DNA from: Paracoccaceae bacterium
GTDB taxonomy: Bacteria; Pseudomonadota; Alphaproteobacteria; Rhodobacterales; Rhodobacteraceae
DNA length: 64,000 nucleotides
Direction: 5' to 3'
Assembly: GCA_002709405.1 (NCBI GenBank)
Contig: PAQV01000057.1
Coordinates: 1 to 64,000 of the forward strand
Part shown: piece by piece, positions 17,814 through 25,942 of the stretch
How positions within the stretch are numbered: the first letter of the stretch is position 1
Layout: the number at the start of each line of letters is the position of its first letter
Notes under the pieces: model-generated
Seen by the model: the letters and a program-made list of their open reading frames with translations, nothing else
Database searches by the model: none
Told to the model about the DNA's origin: nothing
Position numbers and translations under genes: made by a program

Positions 17814-17843
17814 GATATAGGGGACAAGCCCGCACCCCGTCAA
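17814..17843 (-). promoter_or_regulatory. Promoter of rplM-rpsI
   Basis: On the minus strand TTGACG (17843-17838) is followed after 18 bases by TATATC (17819-17814), about 70 bases before rplM. Both boxes are close to the sigma-70 consensus, as expected for a ribosomal operon. Confidence 0.65.
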
Positions 17844-17912
17844 TATCACAAAAGGATTATTAATCGCGCAATTTCAATGTCTTGCAAATTAGGTATCATA
17901 ATACCCCAATTT

Positions 17913-19358
17913 TCACACCCCGATCTGCTCGGGCGGATTGTCCAGAAGATCGCGCAGACGGTGTAGCGCGTTCTCGAACCGGGTCAGCGGCAGCCCGGCA
18001 TTGACCGCAAAGCGCACGGCATGGGGCGTGTTGGCGTTGCGCGGGGCGAAATCCTCGGCCGAGCGCAATTGAACGCCCTGTGCTTCCGCCTCCCGGCAAA
18101 AGGCCCCCGCCCGCCAGCCCCGCGGCAGGGTCAGCCACAGAAAGGCCGCCTCTTCACGCCATTTCAGATCATAGCCGCCCAGGATATTGACCGCGCTTTG
18201 CACGTAGCGCCCGACCACGCGCGCAACCTCGTCGGCCAACTCGTCGATGCGCGGGTCATTCAGCAACAGGGCGGTCAGGTCGGCAAGCGGTGTGGCCAGC
18301 CCGAAGAACCCGTGTTCCGCGGCCCGGCGCAATGCCGAGGCCCCGACCTCGGGCGCGACCGCAAAGCCCACGCGCAAGGCCGGCGTGATGCTTTTCGACA
18401 CCGAGGACACATACCATGCGCGCTCCGGGGCCAGCATCCGGTAGGTCGGTGTGGCGGCGTGGCGCATGTGGTAACAATCGTCCTCGATGATCTGCAGATC
18501 CACCTTGCGGGCCACCTTCGCCAAGGCCTCGCGCCGATGCAGCGGCGTGGTGATCAGGGTCGGATTGTGGATCTCGGGTGAAGTGCACAGGACCTGGGCG
18601 TTGTTGGCCCGGGCCGCCGCTTCCAGCGCCTCGGGGATCAGGCCTTCGCTATCCATCGCTACCGGAACGACCTCGGCACGCAGCAGCTCTGCGGCGCGGC
18701 GAAAGCCGGGATAGGCCAGTTCCTCGACCAGTATCACGGGGCGCGGACCCCGAAGAACGGCCTGGAATATCAGGGAAATCGCGTTCTGGCCCCCGTTGGT
18801 CAGCACGATGTCGTTGGCCTGCAGAGGCCCGATGGGCACCTCTGACAGCCAGCGGACCACGGCCTTGCGCGCTGGCAGCGAATTGGATCGGCTGGGATAA
18901 TGCATCAGCCCCGACGGCGGGGTCTCGGCCAGCCGGGCCAGCATTTCTTTGATCAGGGTGGTCTGCCCGACGCTGGGAAGGTGGGGCGAAAAGAGGTTGA
19001 CCTCGTGCCCTGCCAGATGCCCCGTGCCATGGGCGATGACATCGATTTCCAGAGCCTCCCAGGCGCGAGCGTCGGGATCATCGTCGGGCTGGAACAAGGG
19101 GTCGGGTTTGCGCGGTTCGACCACGAATGTACCGCGACCGACCTCGCCTTGTAACAATCCATCTTCGGTCAGCACACCGTAAGCCCGCGACACCGTGCCC
19201 GGTGTGATCCCCAACCGATAGGCAAGCTCCCGCACCGGGGGCAATTTGGCACCCGGTGGCAATGTACCCGATACAATGCGGCTGCGGATCTTCTCGGCCA
19301 CCAGTTCATACTTGGGGCCTTTGACGTCCTTCAGCGGCGCCGACCAAATTGTATCCAT
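17913..19358 (-). CDS. MocR-type regulator (GntR helix-turn-helix plus aminotransferase domain)
   Basis: A 481-residue PLP-dependent regulator. Residues about 15-80 form a GntR winged helix (VRELAYRLGITPGTVSRAYG). Residues 110-480 form a fold-type I aminotransferase domain with NGGQNAISLIFQ and the PLP Lys in SSVSKSITPALRVG (about residue 322). Such proteins sense amines, amino acids or vitamin B6 forms. It is divergent from the DUF1127 gene, and candidate operators lie in the shared intergenic region. The start at 19358 was chosen because an inverted repeat overlaps it and the longer frame to 19475 would cross the divergent gene's start region. Confidence 0.92.
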   Translation of the reverse strand: MDTIWSAPLKDVKGPKYELVAEKIRSRIVSGTLPPGAKLPPVRELAYRLGITPGTVSRAYGVLTEDGLLQGEVGRGTFVVEPRKPDPLFQPDDDPDARAWEALEIDVIAHGTGHLAGHEVNLFSPHLPSVGQTTLIKEMLARLAETPPSGLMHYPSRSNSLPARKAVVRWLSEVPIGPLQANDIVLTNGGQNAISLIFQAVLRGPRPVILVEELAYPGFRRAAELLRAEVVPVAMDSEGLIPEALEAAARANNAQVLCTSPEIHNPTLITTPLHRREALAKVARKVDLQIIEDDCYHMRHAATPTYRMLAPERAWYVSSVSKSITPALRVGFAVAPEVGASALRRAAEHGFFGLATPLADLTALLLNDPRIDELADEVARVVGRYVQSAVNILGGYDLKWREEAAFLWLTLPRGWRAGAFCREAEAQGVQLRSAEDFAPRNANTPHAVRFAVNAGLPLTRFENALHRLRDLLDNPPEQIGV

Positions 19359-19439
19359 GACAATGTTTCTCTGGCTTTGACACATTTCAGATCGTATCAA
19401 CACACCGTACTCAGTACTGCACTTTGTGTCAATACAATC
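19348..19439. promoter_or_regulatory. Divergent MocR/DUF1127 control region
   Basis: The region holds ATTGT-N7-ACAAT (19348-19364), which overlaps the MocR start codon. It also holds an 8-bp inverted pair TTGACACA (19377-19384) and TGTGTCAA (19425-19432), a CAGTACTG palindrome (19412-19419), and a second ATACAAT-type sequence at 19433-19439. Read on the minus strand, TTGACA at 19432-19427 could be the -35 box for the MocR gene, with TACGGT 17 bases on. These repeats are good candidates for MocR binding. Confidence 0.5.
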
Positions 19440-19453
19440 GAAAGGATCTCCCG

Positions 19454-19681
19454 ATGACACGCAGCCATACCGCACAGACCTTGTCGCCGCTCGCCGCAGC
19501 CCCTCGCCTGCCGCTGACCGCCCTGTTCGCTGTAAAGGTGGCTACGGTCATTACCCTGTGGGATCACCGCTACCGCAGCCGAAATCACCTGGCCCGACTG
19601 GACGCACATCTTCTGAATGACATCGGCGTGACCGAACATGAAGCCCTGAAAGAAGCCAAGCGCCCATTCTGGCTGCCCTGA
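19454..19681 (+). CDS. DUF1127 family small protein
   Basis: A 75-residue protein. The C-terminal DUF1127 motif is seen in YRSRNHLARLDAHLLNDIGV followed by EHEALKEAKRPFW. These small Arg-rich proteins, related to E. coli YjiS, bind RNA or influence RNA turnover and phosphate or stress physiology in other alphaproteobacteria; the role here is inferred. AAAGGA lies 8 bases before the start. It is divergent from the MocR regulator. A two-hairpin segment ending in a strong terminator follows about 65 bases after the stop. Confidence 0.85.
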   Translation: MTRSHTAQTLSPLAAAPRLPLTALFAVKVATVITLWDHRYRSRNHLARLDAHLLNDIGVTEHEALKEAKRPFWLP

Positions 19682-19746
19682 GCCTCTGACACGCGGTTCG
19701 GCCAATCTGGCCGCCGCGGCACCTGGGCCGCTCACATTTTTCTCCC

Positions 19747-19803
19747 CGAGGCAGCTCTGATACAGAGACCTCGTTCTGGCCGGGCTCTGCCCGGCCCTTT
19801 TTA
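19747..19803 (+). ncRNA. Candidate 3'-UTR small RNA after the DUF1127 gene
   Basis: Hairpin 1: CGAGG-CAG-CTCTG-ATA-CAGAG-A-CCTCG (19747-19773). Hairpin 2: GGCCGGGC-TCT-GCCCGGCC (19778-19796), followed by CTTTTTATT. Two stable hairpins, the second a perfect terminator, are a common small-RNA layout. In Rhodobacter a DUF1127 gene is followed by small RNAs cut from its 3' region, which makes the position suggestive. The CCUCCUCCC loop known from that family is not present here. Confidence 0.35.
19778..19803 (+). terminator. Terminator of the DUF1127 transcript
   Basis: A perfect 8-bp GC stem with a TCT loop is followed by CTTTTTATT. It is the strongest plus-strand intrinsic terminator in this part of the window. 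Confidence 0.85.
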
Positions 19804-20018
19804 TTGCGCCATCCTGCCGCCCAACGAATTATTCATGCCCGTCGGCCACATGCGCCGGGCATTGCGGAACTTTTTCGCTGATGTGTCGAAAAAATTCTTG
19901 ATCGAGTCGGCCACAGGCCCTACCTGCGCCCTCGTTGCGGAACCGATCCCAACCCTGCTGGACGGGGGGGCGCTAAGGGACCGCCGGATTGTCATCTACT
20001 GGAACGAAGGGGAGCGCC

Positions 20019-20543
20019 ATGAAGGACGCCAACCTCTTCCAACTGGGGATCGGTCTGGAGACAGGCGCCCATGCGGAAGATTCCGCCAGCGGACACGAGT
20101 CCGCCGGCTTCACCGACACTGTTGTGTCCACTGTCTTTGACGACGACCGCGAGGATCACTTCATCCGCCGCGATGGTGCGGTCTTTGCCGGAACGCACCT
20201 GATCATCGAGGTCGTCGATGGTCACGGGTTGGACGATGAGGACCGTATCCAGCAAGCGTTCCGCGATTGTGTCGATACATGTGGCGCGACCCTGCTGCAC
20301 ATTCATACGCACAAGTTCAGCCCCCAGGGTGTGAGCGGCGTGGCCGTGCTGGCCGAAAGCCATATCTCGGTGCACACCTGGCCCGAAATCGGCTATGGAG
20401 CCTTCGACGTCTTCATGTGTGGTGACGCACAGCCCTGGAAGGCCGTTGACGTGCTGAAGAACGCCTTCGGCACGGCCGATGTGCGGGTCAAGGAACTGCG
20501 CCGGGGCGAGGGTCTGGTGGAGGCCCCTGAGGTCGCGGCATGA
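20019..20543 (+). CDS. speD: S-adenosylmethionine decarboxylase proenzyme
   Basis: Makes decarboxylated AdoMet, the aminopropyl donor for spermidine. The proenzyme cleaves itself between Glu113 and Ser114 in LAESHISVHTWPE, turning Ser into the pyruvoyl group. Ser114, His119 and Cys134 match Ser63, His68 and Cys83 of the small bacterial enzymes, so this protein has about 50 extra N-terminal residues. The extension is acidic and of unknown purpose. AAGGGGAG precedes the start. speE follows with a 4-base ATGA overlap, so the two are coupled. Confidence 0.95.
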   Translation: MKDANLFQLGIGLETGAHAEDSASGHESAGFTDTVVSTVFDDDREDHFIRRDGAVFAGTHLIIEVVDGHGLDDEDRIQQAFRDCVDTCGATLLHIHTHKFSPQGVSGVAVLAESHISVHTWPEIGYGAFDVFMCGDAQPWKAVDVLKNAFGTADVRVKELRRGEGLVEAPEVAA

Positions 20544-21397
20544 CCGGTGACACGCCCAAGTGGATGAAGGAATCGCTTTATCCGGAATACGCCCAGGCCC
20601 TGTCGATGGACGAGCTGTTGTATGACAGCGAGACCGATCATCAGCGGCTGAAAGTCTTTCAGAACAACCGCTTCGGCCGAGTTCTGACCCTGGATGACGT
20701 GGTGCAGACCACCGAAGGCGACAACTTTATCTACCACGAGATGCTGACCCATGTGCCGATCCTGGCGCATGGGGCCGCCAAGCGCGTCCTGATCGTGGGC
20801 GGCGGTGACGGCGGCATGGCCCGGGAAGCCCTCCGGCATGCCTCGGTCGAGCATGTGGCCATGGTGGAAATCGACGCTGGTGTGGTCGAGTTTTCAAAGA
20901 CTTACCTGCCGATGCTGAGTGATGGCGCATTCGACGATCCGCGCTTGAACCTGGTCATCGCCGACGGGGCCGATTTCATGAAGGCCCCGGGCGACAACTT
21001 TGACGTGATCATCATCGACAGCACCGATCCCATCGGGCCCGGAGAGGTTTTGTTCACCGATACCTTCTATGGTCACGCTCAACGGGCCCTAACCCCGGGC
21101 GGCATCCTGGTCACGCAGAATGGCGTGCCGTTCATGCAGGGTGACGAGTTGACGAATTCGTTGCGCGCCTTCAAGGCCCTGTTCAAGGATTGGGGCTGCT
21201 ACCTGGCCACCGTGCCCACCTATGCGGGTGGTCCAATGGCCTTTGGATGGGCCACGGACGGCGATACGCGAAGCGTGCCGCTGGAAACTCTGGAAAGCCG
21301 CTTTGACGCGGCCGGGATCGACACGGGCTATTACACGCCCGAGGTTCACAAGGCGGCCTTCGCCCTGCCCGGCTACGTGCGCAAGCTGCTGCCTTAA
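20540..21397 (+). CDS. speE: Spermidine synthase (aminopropyltransferase)
   Basis: A 285-residue cytoplasmic enzyme that transfers the aminopropyl group from decarboxylated AdoMet to putrescine. The nucleotide-binding motif VGGGDGGMARE lies at about residues 86-96 and the catalytic Asp in IIIDSTDPIGP at about 160. The N-terminal beta domain has QTTEGDNFIYHEMLTH. Start and stop of the pair overlap as ATGA, so SpeD and SpeE are probably made in matched amounts. This gives an AdoMet-dependent route to spermidine, separate from the carboxyspermidine route of many alphaproteobacteria. Confidence 0.95.
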   Translation: MTGDTPKWMKESLYPEYAQALSMDELLYDSETDHQRLKVFQNNRFGRVLTLDDVVQTTEGDNFIYHEMLTHVPILAHGAAKRVLIVGGGDGGMAREALRHASVEHVAMVEIDAGVVEFSKTYLPMLSDGAFDDPRLNLVIADGADFMKAPGDNFDVIIIDSTDPIGPGEVLFTDTFYGHAQRALTPGGILVTQNGVPFMQGDELTNSLRAFKALFKDWGCYLATVPTYAGGPMAFGWATDGDTRSVPLETLESRFDAAGIDTGYYTPEVHKAAFALPGYVRKLLP

Positions 21398-21406
21398 GAC
21401 ACTAGA

Positions 21407-21427
21407 CATCGCCCCCTGCGGGCGATG
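21407..21427. terminator. Hairpin between convergent speE and thioesterase genes
   Basis: CATCGCCC / GGGCGATG form a perfect 8-bp stem with a 5-base loop between two converging genes. No long T run follows on either side, so it may act as a transcript end-protecting or Rho-assisted site. Confidence 0.5.
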
Positions 21428-21430
21428 CCG

Positions 21431-21874
21431 TCACCCCGCCCCTGACGACTGGGAGGCAGCGGGCGGAATCGAATAGGTCAGGCTGGCCCGGGCCACGGGC
21501 TTGTCGCTGCCATCCGAATGCAGCAGCACGTCGCCAACGGCCAGAACGCGGCCCAGTTTCAACAGCCGCCCCGTCGCGACCAGGTCCCGCCCCGCTTCGG
21601 GCTTGCGCATGAAGTCGATGGAACAATTCGTGGTCACGGCCAGCGCCTCGCGCCCGACCATGGACAGCACCAGCGCATAGACCGTGACATCGGCCAGCGC
21701 GAACATCGACGGGCCAGAAACGGTGCCTCCGGGACGCAGGTGAGCCTCGCGCACCTTCAGCCGCATGGTGATCTCCATCGGCGCCAGGGCGTCGATGCCG
21801 AATTCACCACGCACCTGCGGAAAGACCTCGTCCAGGTAGGCGATCAACGCCTCTCGATCCAGTGCCAGCCCCAT
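21431..21874 (-). CDS. PaaI-type thioesterase (hotdog fold)
   Basis: A 147-residue cytoplasmic hotdog-fold protein. VREAHLRPGGTVSGPSMFAL is the conserved region of the PaaI family, where an Asn or Asp and the following helix form the active site, and ALAVTTNCSIDFMRKPEAG is the strand pair after it. It probably hydrolyses an acyl-CoA. A very strong ribosome site (AGGAGGAGG) precedes the start. It is divergent from an enoyl-CoA hydratase gene 57 bases away; both act on acyl-CoA, which fits a small shared catabolic function. Confidence 0.8.
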   Translation of the reverse strand: MGLALDREALIAYLDEVFPQVRGEFGIDALAPMEITMRLKVREAHLRPGGTVSGPSMFALADVTVYALVLSMVGREALAVTTNCSIDFMRKPEAGRDLVATGRLLKLGRVLAVGDVLLHSDGSDKPVARASLTYSIPPAASQSSGAG

Positions 21875-21931
21875 GCTTTTCCTCCTCCTGACTTGGCCTT
21901 AGGGTGACAGGCATTGCACGGGAGGGTGAGC

Positions 21932-22717
21932 ATGACAATTCTGGAACGGCATGATGCCGGGGCGATCGCACATCTGAGGATGAACGCGCCCGAACGGCTG
22001 AACGCGCTGAGCGAAGAGATGCTGGCGGCGTTACAAGCTGAATTCGACGCGCTGCGGGCGGACCGGTCGGTTCGGGCGGTGATCCTGTCGGGCGCGGGCA
22101 AGGCGTTTTGCGCCGGGCACGACCTGAAGCAGATGCAGGCCGCGCGGCAGGCGACCGATGGCGGGCGCGGCTATTACCTGGACCTGTTCCAGCGCTGCAC
22201 CAACATGATGCTGTCGATCCAGTCCCTGCCCCAACCCGTCATCGCACAGGTGCATGGAATCGCCACCGCCGCCGGGTGCCAGCTGGTCGCCACCTGCGAC
22301 ATGGCCGTGGCCGCCGACGGCACGCGGTTCGGGGTGAACGGGGTAAACATCGGGCTGTTCTGTTCCACGCCCATGGTCGCGCTCAGCCGCAACATGCCCC
22401 GCAAGAAAGTCTTCGAGATGCTGACGACGGGCCGGTTCATCGACACGGTCGAGGCCGAAAAGATGGGCCTGATCAACAAGATGGTGCCCGAAGCGATGCT
22501 GGAGGACGAAACCCGGACCTTGGCGGAAACGGTGGCCTCGAAGCTGGGGGCGGCCGTAGCCATCGGCAAAGAAGCCTTCTACACCCAGGCCCAGATGCCC
22601 GTGGACGAGGCCTATGGCTACACCGGCATGGTCATGGCCGAAAACATGATGTTGGCCGACACGGCCGAGGGTATTACGGCCTTTATCGACAAGCGCAGCC
22701 CCGACTGGAGCCAGTGA
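21932..22717 (+). CDS. Enoyl-CoA hydratase/isomerase family protein
   Basis: A 261-residue crotonase-fold enzyme. The oxyanion-hole segment is KAFCAGHDLKQMQA (about residues 57-70) and the second half of the active site is GCQLVATCDMAVAAD. A Gly-containing loop NGVNIGLFCSTPMVALSRN replaces the usual Glu-rich segment of fatty acid hydratases, so the exact reaction (hydration, isomerisation or another crotonase reaction) is open. GGGAGGG lies 5 bases before the start. It is divergent from the thioesterase gene. Confidence 0.85.
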   Translation: MTILERHDAGAIAHLRMNAPERLNALSEEMLAALQAEFDALRADRSVRAVILSGAGKAFCAGHDLKQMQAARQATDGGRGYYLDLFQRCTNMMLSIQSLPQPVIAQVHGIATAAGCQLVATCDMAVAADGTRFGVNGVNIGLFCSTPMVALSRNMPRKKVFEMLTTGRFIDTVEAEKMGLINKMVPEAMLEDETRTLAETVASKLGAAVAIGKEAFYTQAQMPVDEAYGYTGMVMAENMMLADTAEGITAFIDKRSPDWSQ

Positions 22718-22794
22718 CCCGTCAATCGCGACAAAGGAAATCAATTGTTTCCAAATCGGGGCTATCAAATCGGGCATGTTTATGGCAAAAGAAG

Positions 22795-22899
22795 GTCAGG
22801 GACGAAAGTTCCTGACTATGTCTAGGGGTCGCCGCAGGCCTGAATGTCCCTCCAGCCGGACTCTCTCCCGGTCGACACGAGCGCCGCGGCGACCCAGAC
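22795..22899. ncRNA. Unidentified structured element upstream of trmFO
   Basis: Hairpin 1: GTCAGG (22795-22800) pairs with CCTGAC (22811-22816). Element 2: a perfect 10-bp inverted repeat GGGTCGCCGC (22826-22835) / GCGGCGACCC (22886-22895), extended by GTCT (22820-22823) / AGAC (22896-22899) around a 2-base bulge. The 50-base interior contains CCGG...CCGG and TCG...CGA short pairs. The region has no reading frame with a ribosome site. It does not match 4.5S, 6S, tmRNA, SAM, glycine or cobalamin elements by eye. Either strand could be transcribed. Confidence 0.4.
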
Positions 22900-22995
22900 C
22901 CCCCTCTTCAGACAATTTGACTTAACTCCGCCCACCACGGGCGATGATTGCACGTCAGCGTTGCAACAGGCGCGCTTGATCTCTACATGCCGCCC

Positions 22996-24366
22996 ATGAC
23001 CGATATTCTTCACATCGTTGGCGGTGGCATGGCCGGTTCCGAAGCCGCCTGGCAAGCCGCCCGGATGGGTTTGCGCGTGGTCCTGCACGAAATGCGCCCC
23101 CAGGTTGAAACCTTTGCCCACCAGACGGGTAACCTGGGCGAAATGGTCTGTTCCAATTCCTTCCGTTCGGACGATGACGAGCAGAACGCCGTGGGCCTGC
23201 TGCACTGGGAAATGCGCACCGCCGACGGGCTGATCATGACAACCGCCGACCGCCATCGCCTGCCGGCGGGCGGTGCCCTGGCGGTCGACCGCGACCCCTT
23301 TGCCGAAACGGTGACGGCCCGGCTGAAGGCATTGGACAACGTGTCGGTCAGCTACGAAGAGATCACCGACCTGCCCGACCAAGGCCAGTGGATCTTTGCC
23401 ACCGGCCCGCTGACCTCGCCCGCCCTGGGCCAGGCCATCGCGCGGGAAACCGGGACCGAGTCCCTGGCCTTCTTCGACGCCATCGCCCCCATCGTCTATG
23501 CCGACAGCATCGACATGTCGAAGGCGTGGATGCAGTCTCGATACGACAAGGGCGAGACCGAGGAAGAACGCACGGCCTACCTGAACTGCCCGATGGACAA
23601 GGACACCTACGAGGCCTTCATCGACGCGCTTCTGGCCGCCGACAAGACCGAGTTCCACGAGGGCGAGGCCGGCTCTGGCCCCAAGCCCACGCCTTATTTC
23701 GACGGATGCCTCCCGATCGAGGTCATGGCCGAGCGTGGCCGGGAAACCCTGCGCCACGGCCCGATGAAACCGGTGGGCCTGACCAATCCGCACCAGCCGG
23801 ACATCAAGGCGCATGCCATCGTCCAGCTGCGTCGCGACAACAAGCTGGGAACGCTTTTCAACATCGTGGGTTTCCAGACCAAGATGAAGTACGGCGCGCA
23901 AACAGAGGTCTTTCGCATGATTCCGGGCCTGGAAAACGCCAGTTTCGCCCGGCTTGGGGGCATTCACCGGAACACGTTCCTGAACAGCCCGACCTTGCTG
24001 GACGACCAGATGCGTCTGCGCTCGCGGCCGAATATCCGCTTTGCGGGCCAGGTGACGGGCGTCGAGGGCTACGTGGAAAGCGCGGCGATGGGCTTGCTGG
24101 CCGGCCGGATGGCGGCCTGCGAGATGGCCGGCGAGACACTGGCTCCGCCGCCGCCGACCACGGCGTCGGGCGCGCTGATCACCCACATCACCGGCGGGGC
24201 CGAGGCCAAGACCTTCCAGCCGATGAACGTCAACTTCGGGCTGTTCCCCCCGGTCGAGGGCCTGCGCGGCGGCCGCCGCGGGCGCAAGGACCGTTACAAG
24301 GCTTATACCGACCGGGCCAAGGCCGACTGGCAGAACTGGCTTGCGCATCAGGCCGTAACAGCCTGA
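22996..24366 (+). CDS. trmFO: tRNA (uracil-5-)-methyltransferase, folate/FAD-dependent
   Basis: A 456-residue flavoprotein that makes m5U54 in the tRNA T loop using methylenetetrahydrofolate and FADH2. The FAD-binding [11 protein letters not shown] lies at residues 9-19, next to LHEMRP, followed by the family stretches [14 protein letters not shown] and RAMIPGLEN-like [18 protein letters not shown]. Length is normal for the family. ATG at 22987 is also possible; 22996 places the Rossmann strand right at the N-terminus, as in other members. About 280 bases without a gene precede it and hold the structured element at 22795-22899. Confidence 0.95.
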   Translation: MTDILHIVGGGMAGSEAAWQAARMGLRVVLHEMRPQVETFAHQTGNLGEMVCSNSFRSDDDEQNAVGLLHWEMRTADGLIMTTADRHRLPAGGALAVDRDPFAETVTARLKALDNVSVSYEEITDLPDQGQWIFATGPLTSPALGQAIARETGTESLAFFDAIAPIVYADSIDMSKAWMQSRYDKGETEEERTAYLNCPMDKDTYEAFIDALLAADKTEFHEGEAGSGPKPTPYFDGCLPIEVMAERGRETLRHGPMKPVGLTNPHQPDIKAHAIVQLRRDNKLGTLFNIVGFQTKMKYGAQTEVFRMIPGLENASFARLGGIHRNTFLNSPTLLDDQMRLRSRPNIRFAGQVTGVEGYVESAAMGLLAGRMAACEMAGETLAPPPPTTASGALITHITGGAEAKTFQPMNVNFGLFPPVEGLRGGRRGRKDRYKAYTDRAKADWQNWLAHQAVTA

Positions 24367-24418
24367 TACTATGCGTATTACACCTGTCTGACCCAGTTTT
24401 TGACAAGGGACCTTTCCG

Positions 24419-24607
24419 TTGCTTTACCTCGTTGCCATCCTGTTGCCCCCGCTCGCCATTCTGCTGTCCGGCTGGATCATCATGAGCATCCTCGTCTTCG
24501 TGATCTGGGTGCCGGCCATCATCATCTCGGGCGGGCTGACCCATCCGATGTTCATCATCCTGGCCTGGCTGATGATCCACCAGGCCAAGGTCCGGCGCGA
24601 GGATTGA
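24419..24607 (+). CDS. Small two-span membrane protein, YqaE/Pmp3-like
   Basis: A 62-residue hydrophobic protein with two spans (about residues 2-20 and 22-52) and a short basic tail (HQAKVRRED). The start LLPPLAILLSGW and the middle VIWVPAIIISGG resemble the LLPPLAVFL and GWIPGIIHA blocks of YqaE/Pmp3 proteolipids, but the match is partial. The start codon is TTG with AAGGGA 8 bases upstream. It is 53 bases after trmFO and could be co-transcribed. Function is unknown; Pmp3 proteins affect membrane potential and cation tolerance. Confidence 0.6.
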   Translation: MLYLVAILLPPLAILLSGWIIMSILVFVIWVPAIIISGGLTHPMFIILAWLMIHQAKVRRED

Positions 24608-24655
24608 CCTTGGGGGCGTGGCCGCCCCGCTGCCCAACCCCACAGGACCGGCCCC

Positions 24656-25498
24656 ATGTTCGTCACCCGTTTCGCGCCGTCGCCCACCGGTCCGCTGCAC
24701 CTGGGCCACGCTTATTCCGCCTGCCTGGCCCATGACATGGCCAGGGATGCGGGCGGGACATTCCTGTTGCGGATCGAGGACATAGACCAATCCCGCGCCC
24801 GCCCGGAATGGGAGGCCCAGATCGACACCGACCTGCATTGGCTGGGTCTTGACTGGCCCACCCCGGTGCTGCGCCAGTCCGAGCGGAGCGATGCCTACCT
24901 GGCCGCGCTGGACAAGTTGACGGCCCTGGGGCTGACCTATCCCTGCCAGTGCCGCCGGGCCGATATCGAGGCCGCCGCCGGCGCGCCCCAGGAAGGCGTT
25001 CCGCAATTCGGCCCCGACGGGCGGATCTATCCGGGCACATGCCGGGGGCGGCCGATGTCGGATCGGGGCCCGGACGACGTGATCCGCCTGAACATGACCC
25101 GGGCCGCCCAGCTTCTGCCCGAACTGACCTTTACCGAAACCGGCCCGCTGCACGCGGGCGATCACAGAGTCTCGCCTTTGGCGCTTGTGGATACAGTCGG
25201 AGACCCGATCCTGTTGCGCCGAGGCATGGGTGGATCCTACCACCTGTCGGTGGTCGTAGATGATGCGCACCAATCTGTGTCCCACGTGATCCGGGGAGCG
25301 GACCTGTTTGACGCCACACCTCTGCACGTTGTCCTTCAAACCCTGCTGGATCTGCCCGTGCCGGTCTATCACCACCATCGGTTGATCCGGGACGACACGG
25401 GCCGCCGGCTGGCCAAGCGCGATGATGCCCGGGCCATCGCGCGATATCGCGAGGACGGGATGACGCCCGCGCAGTTGCGCCAACTGGTTGGGCTGTGA
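24656..25498 (+). CDS. gluQ: Glutamyl-Q tRNA(Asp) synthetase
   Basis: A 280-residue truncated glutamyl-tRNA synthetase paralogue without anticodon-binding domain, which attaches glutamate to queuosine 34 of tRNA(Asp). The HIGH-type motif is HLGH (residues 15-18). The zinc site is CQC (97 and 99) with YPGTC (Tyr125, Cys129). The KMSKS-like loop is RRLAKRDDA near residue 250. It lies 48 bases after the small membrane protein gene and converges on hisI. Confidence 0.92.
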   Translation: MFVTRFAPSPTGPLHLGHAYSACLAHDMARDAGGTFLLRIEDIDQSRARPEWEAQIDTDLHWLGLDWPTPVLRQSERSDAYLAALDKLTALGLTYPCQCRRADIEAAAGAPQEGVPQFGPDGRIYPGTCRGRPMSDRGPDDVIRLNMTRAAQLLPELTFTETGPLHAGDHRVSPLALVDTVGDPILLRRGMGGSYHLSVVVDDAHQSVSHVIRGADLFDATPLHVVLQTLLDLPVPVYHHHRLIRDDTGRRLAKRDDARAIARYREDGMTPAQLRQLVGL

Positions 25499-25504
25499 CC
25501 CCGA

Positions 25505-25876
25505 TCAGGTCATCGGCGCCATCAGTTCCACCTCGTCACTCTCGCGGACGGCCGTGTAAAAACAGCTGCGCCGGTTGGTGTGGCAGGCCGGGCCGGTCTG
25601 GTTGACCAGCACAAGAATGCAATCGCGGTCGCAATCCACCCGCAGGTCCACCAGTTCTTGCACATGGCCCGAGCTTTCCCCCTTGACCCAGAACGCCTGC
25701 CGCGACCGCGACCAATAGGTCACGCGGCCCGTCTGCAACGTGCGCTCGACAGCTTCGGTGTTCATCCAGGCCATCATCAGCACCTCGCCGCTCGTCGCGT
25801 CCTGTGCAATGGCCGGGATCAGGCCGGCCTCGTTCAGGACCAGGGTCGAAATGGAAAAGCTCTCGGGGGCGCTCAT
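25505..25876 (-). CDS. hisI: Phosphoribosyl-AMP cyclohydrolase
   Basis: Third step of histidine synthesis. 123 residues, a stand-alone HisI domain without the HisE fusion of enterobacteria. The metal site is DLRVDCDRDC (Asp78 to Cys86), and the catalytic Zn Cys pair is in ACHTNRRSCFY (Cys98 and Cys105). AAGGT precedes the start about 9 bases upstream. It converges on gluQ with only 6 bases between the stops. Confidence 0.96.
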   Translation of the reverse strand: MSAPESFSISTLVLNEAGLIPAIAQDATSGEVLMMAWMNTEAVERTLQTGRVTYWSRSRQAFWVKGESSGHVQELVDLRVDCDRDCILVLVNQTGPACHTNRRSCFYTAVRESDEVELMAPMT

Positions 25877-25942
25877 GGCAAAAACCTTGTGCAAGGTGGG
25901 ATCGGGGCCCTATCTAAGGGGAACGCCACCAGAGGGGAAGCA

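Noticed and set aside
19835-20140. A 101-codon open frame that overlaps the start of speD
   Set aside because: No ribosome site precedes it, it overlaps speD in another frame, and its latter part turns into Arg/His-rich shadow sequence.
22795-22899. Assignment of the structured element to 4.5S RNA, 6S RNA, tmRNA, or SAM, glycine or cobalamin riboswitches
   Set aside because: The conserved sequence signatures of those classes (for example GGUCAGGUCCGGAAGGAAGC-like loops or GCCGAAGG) are absent on both strands.
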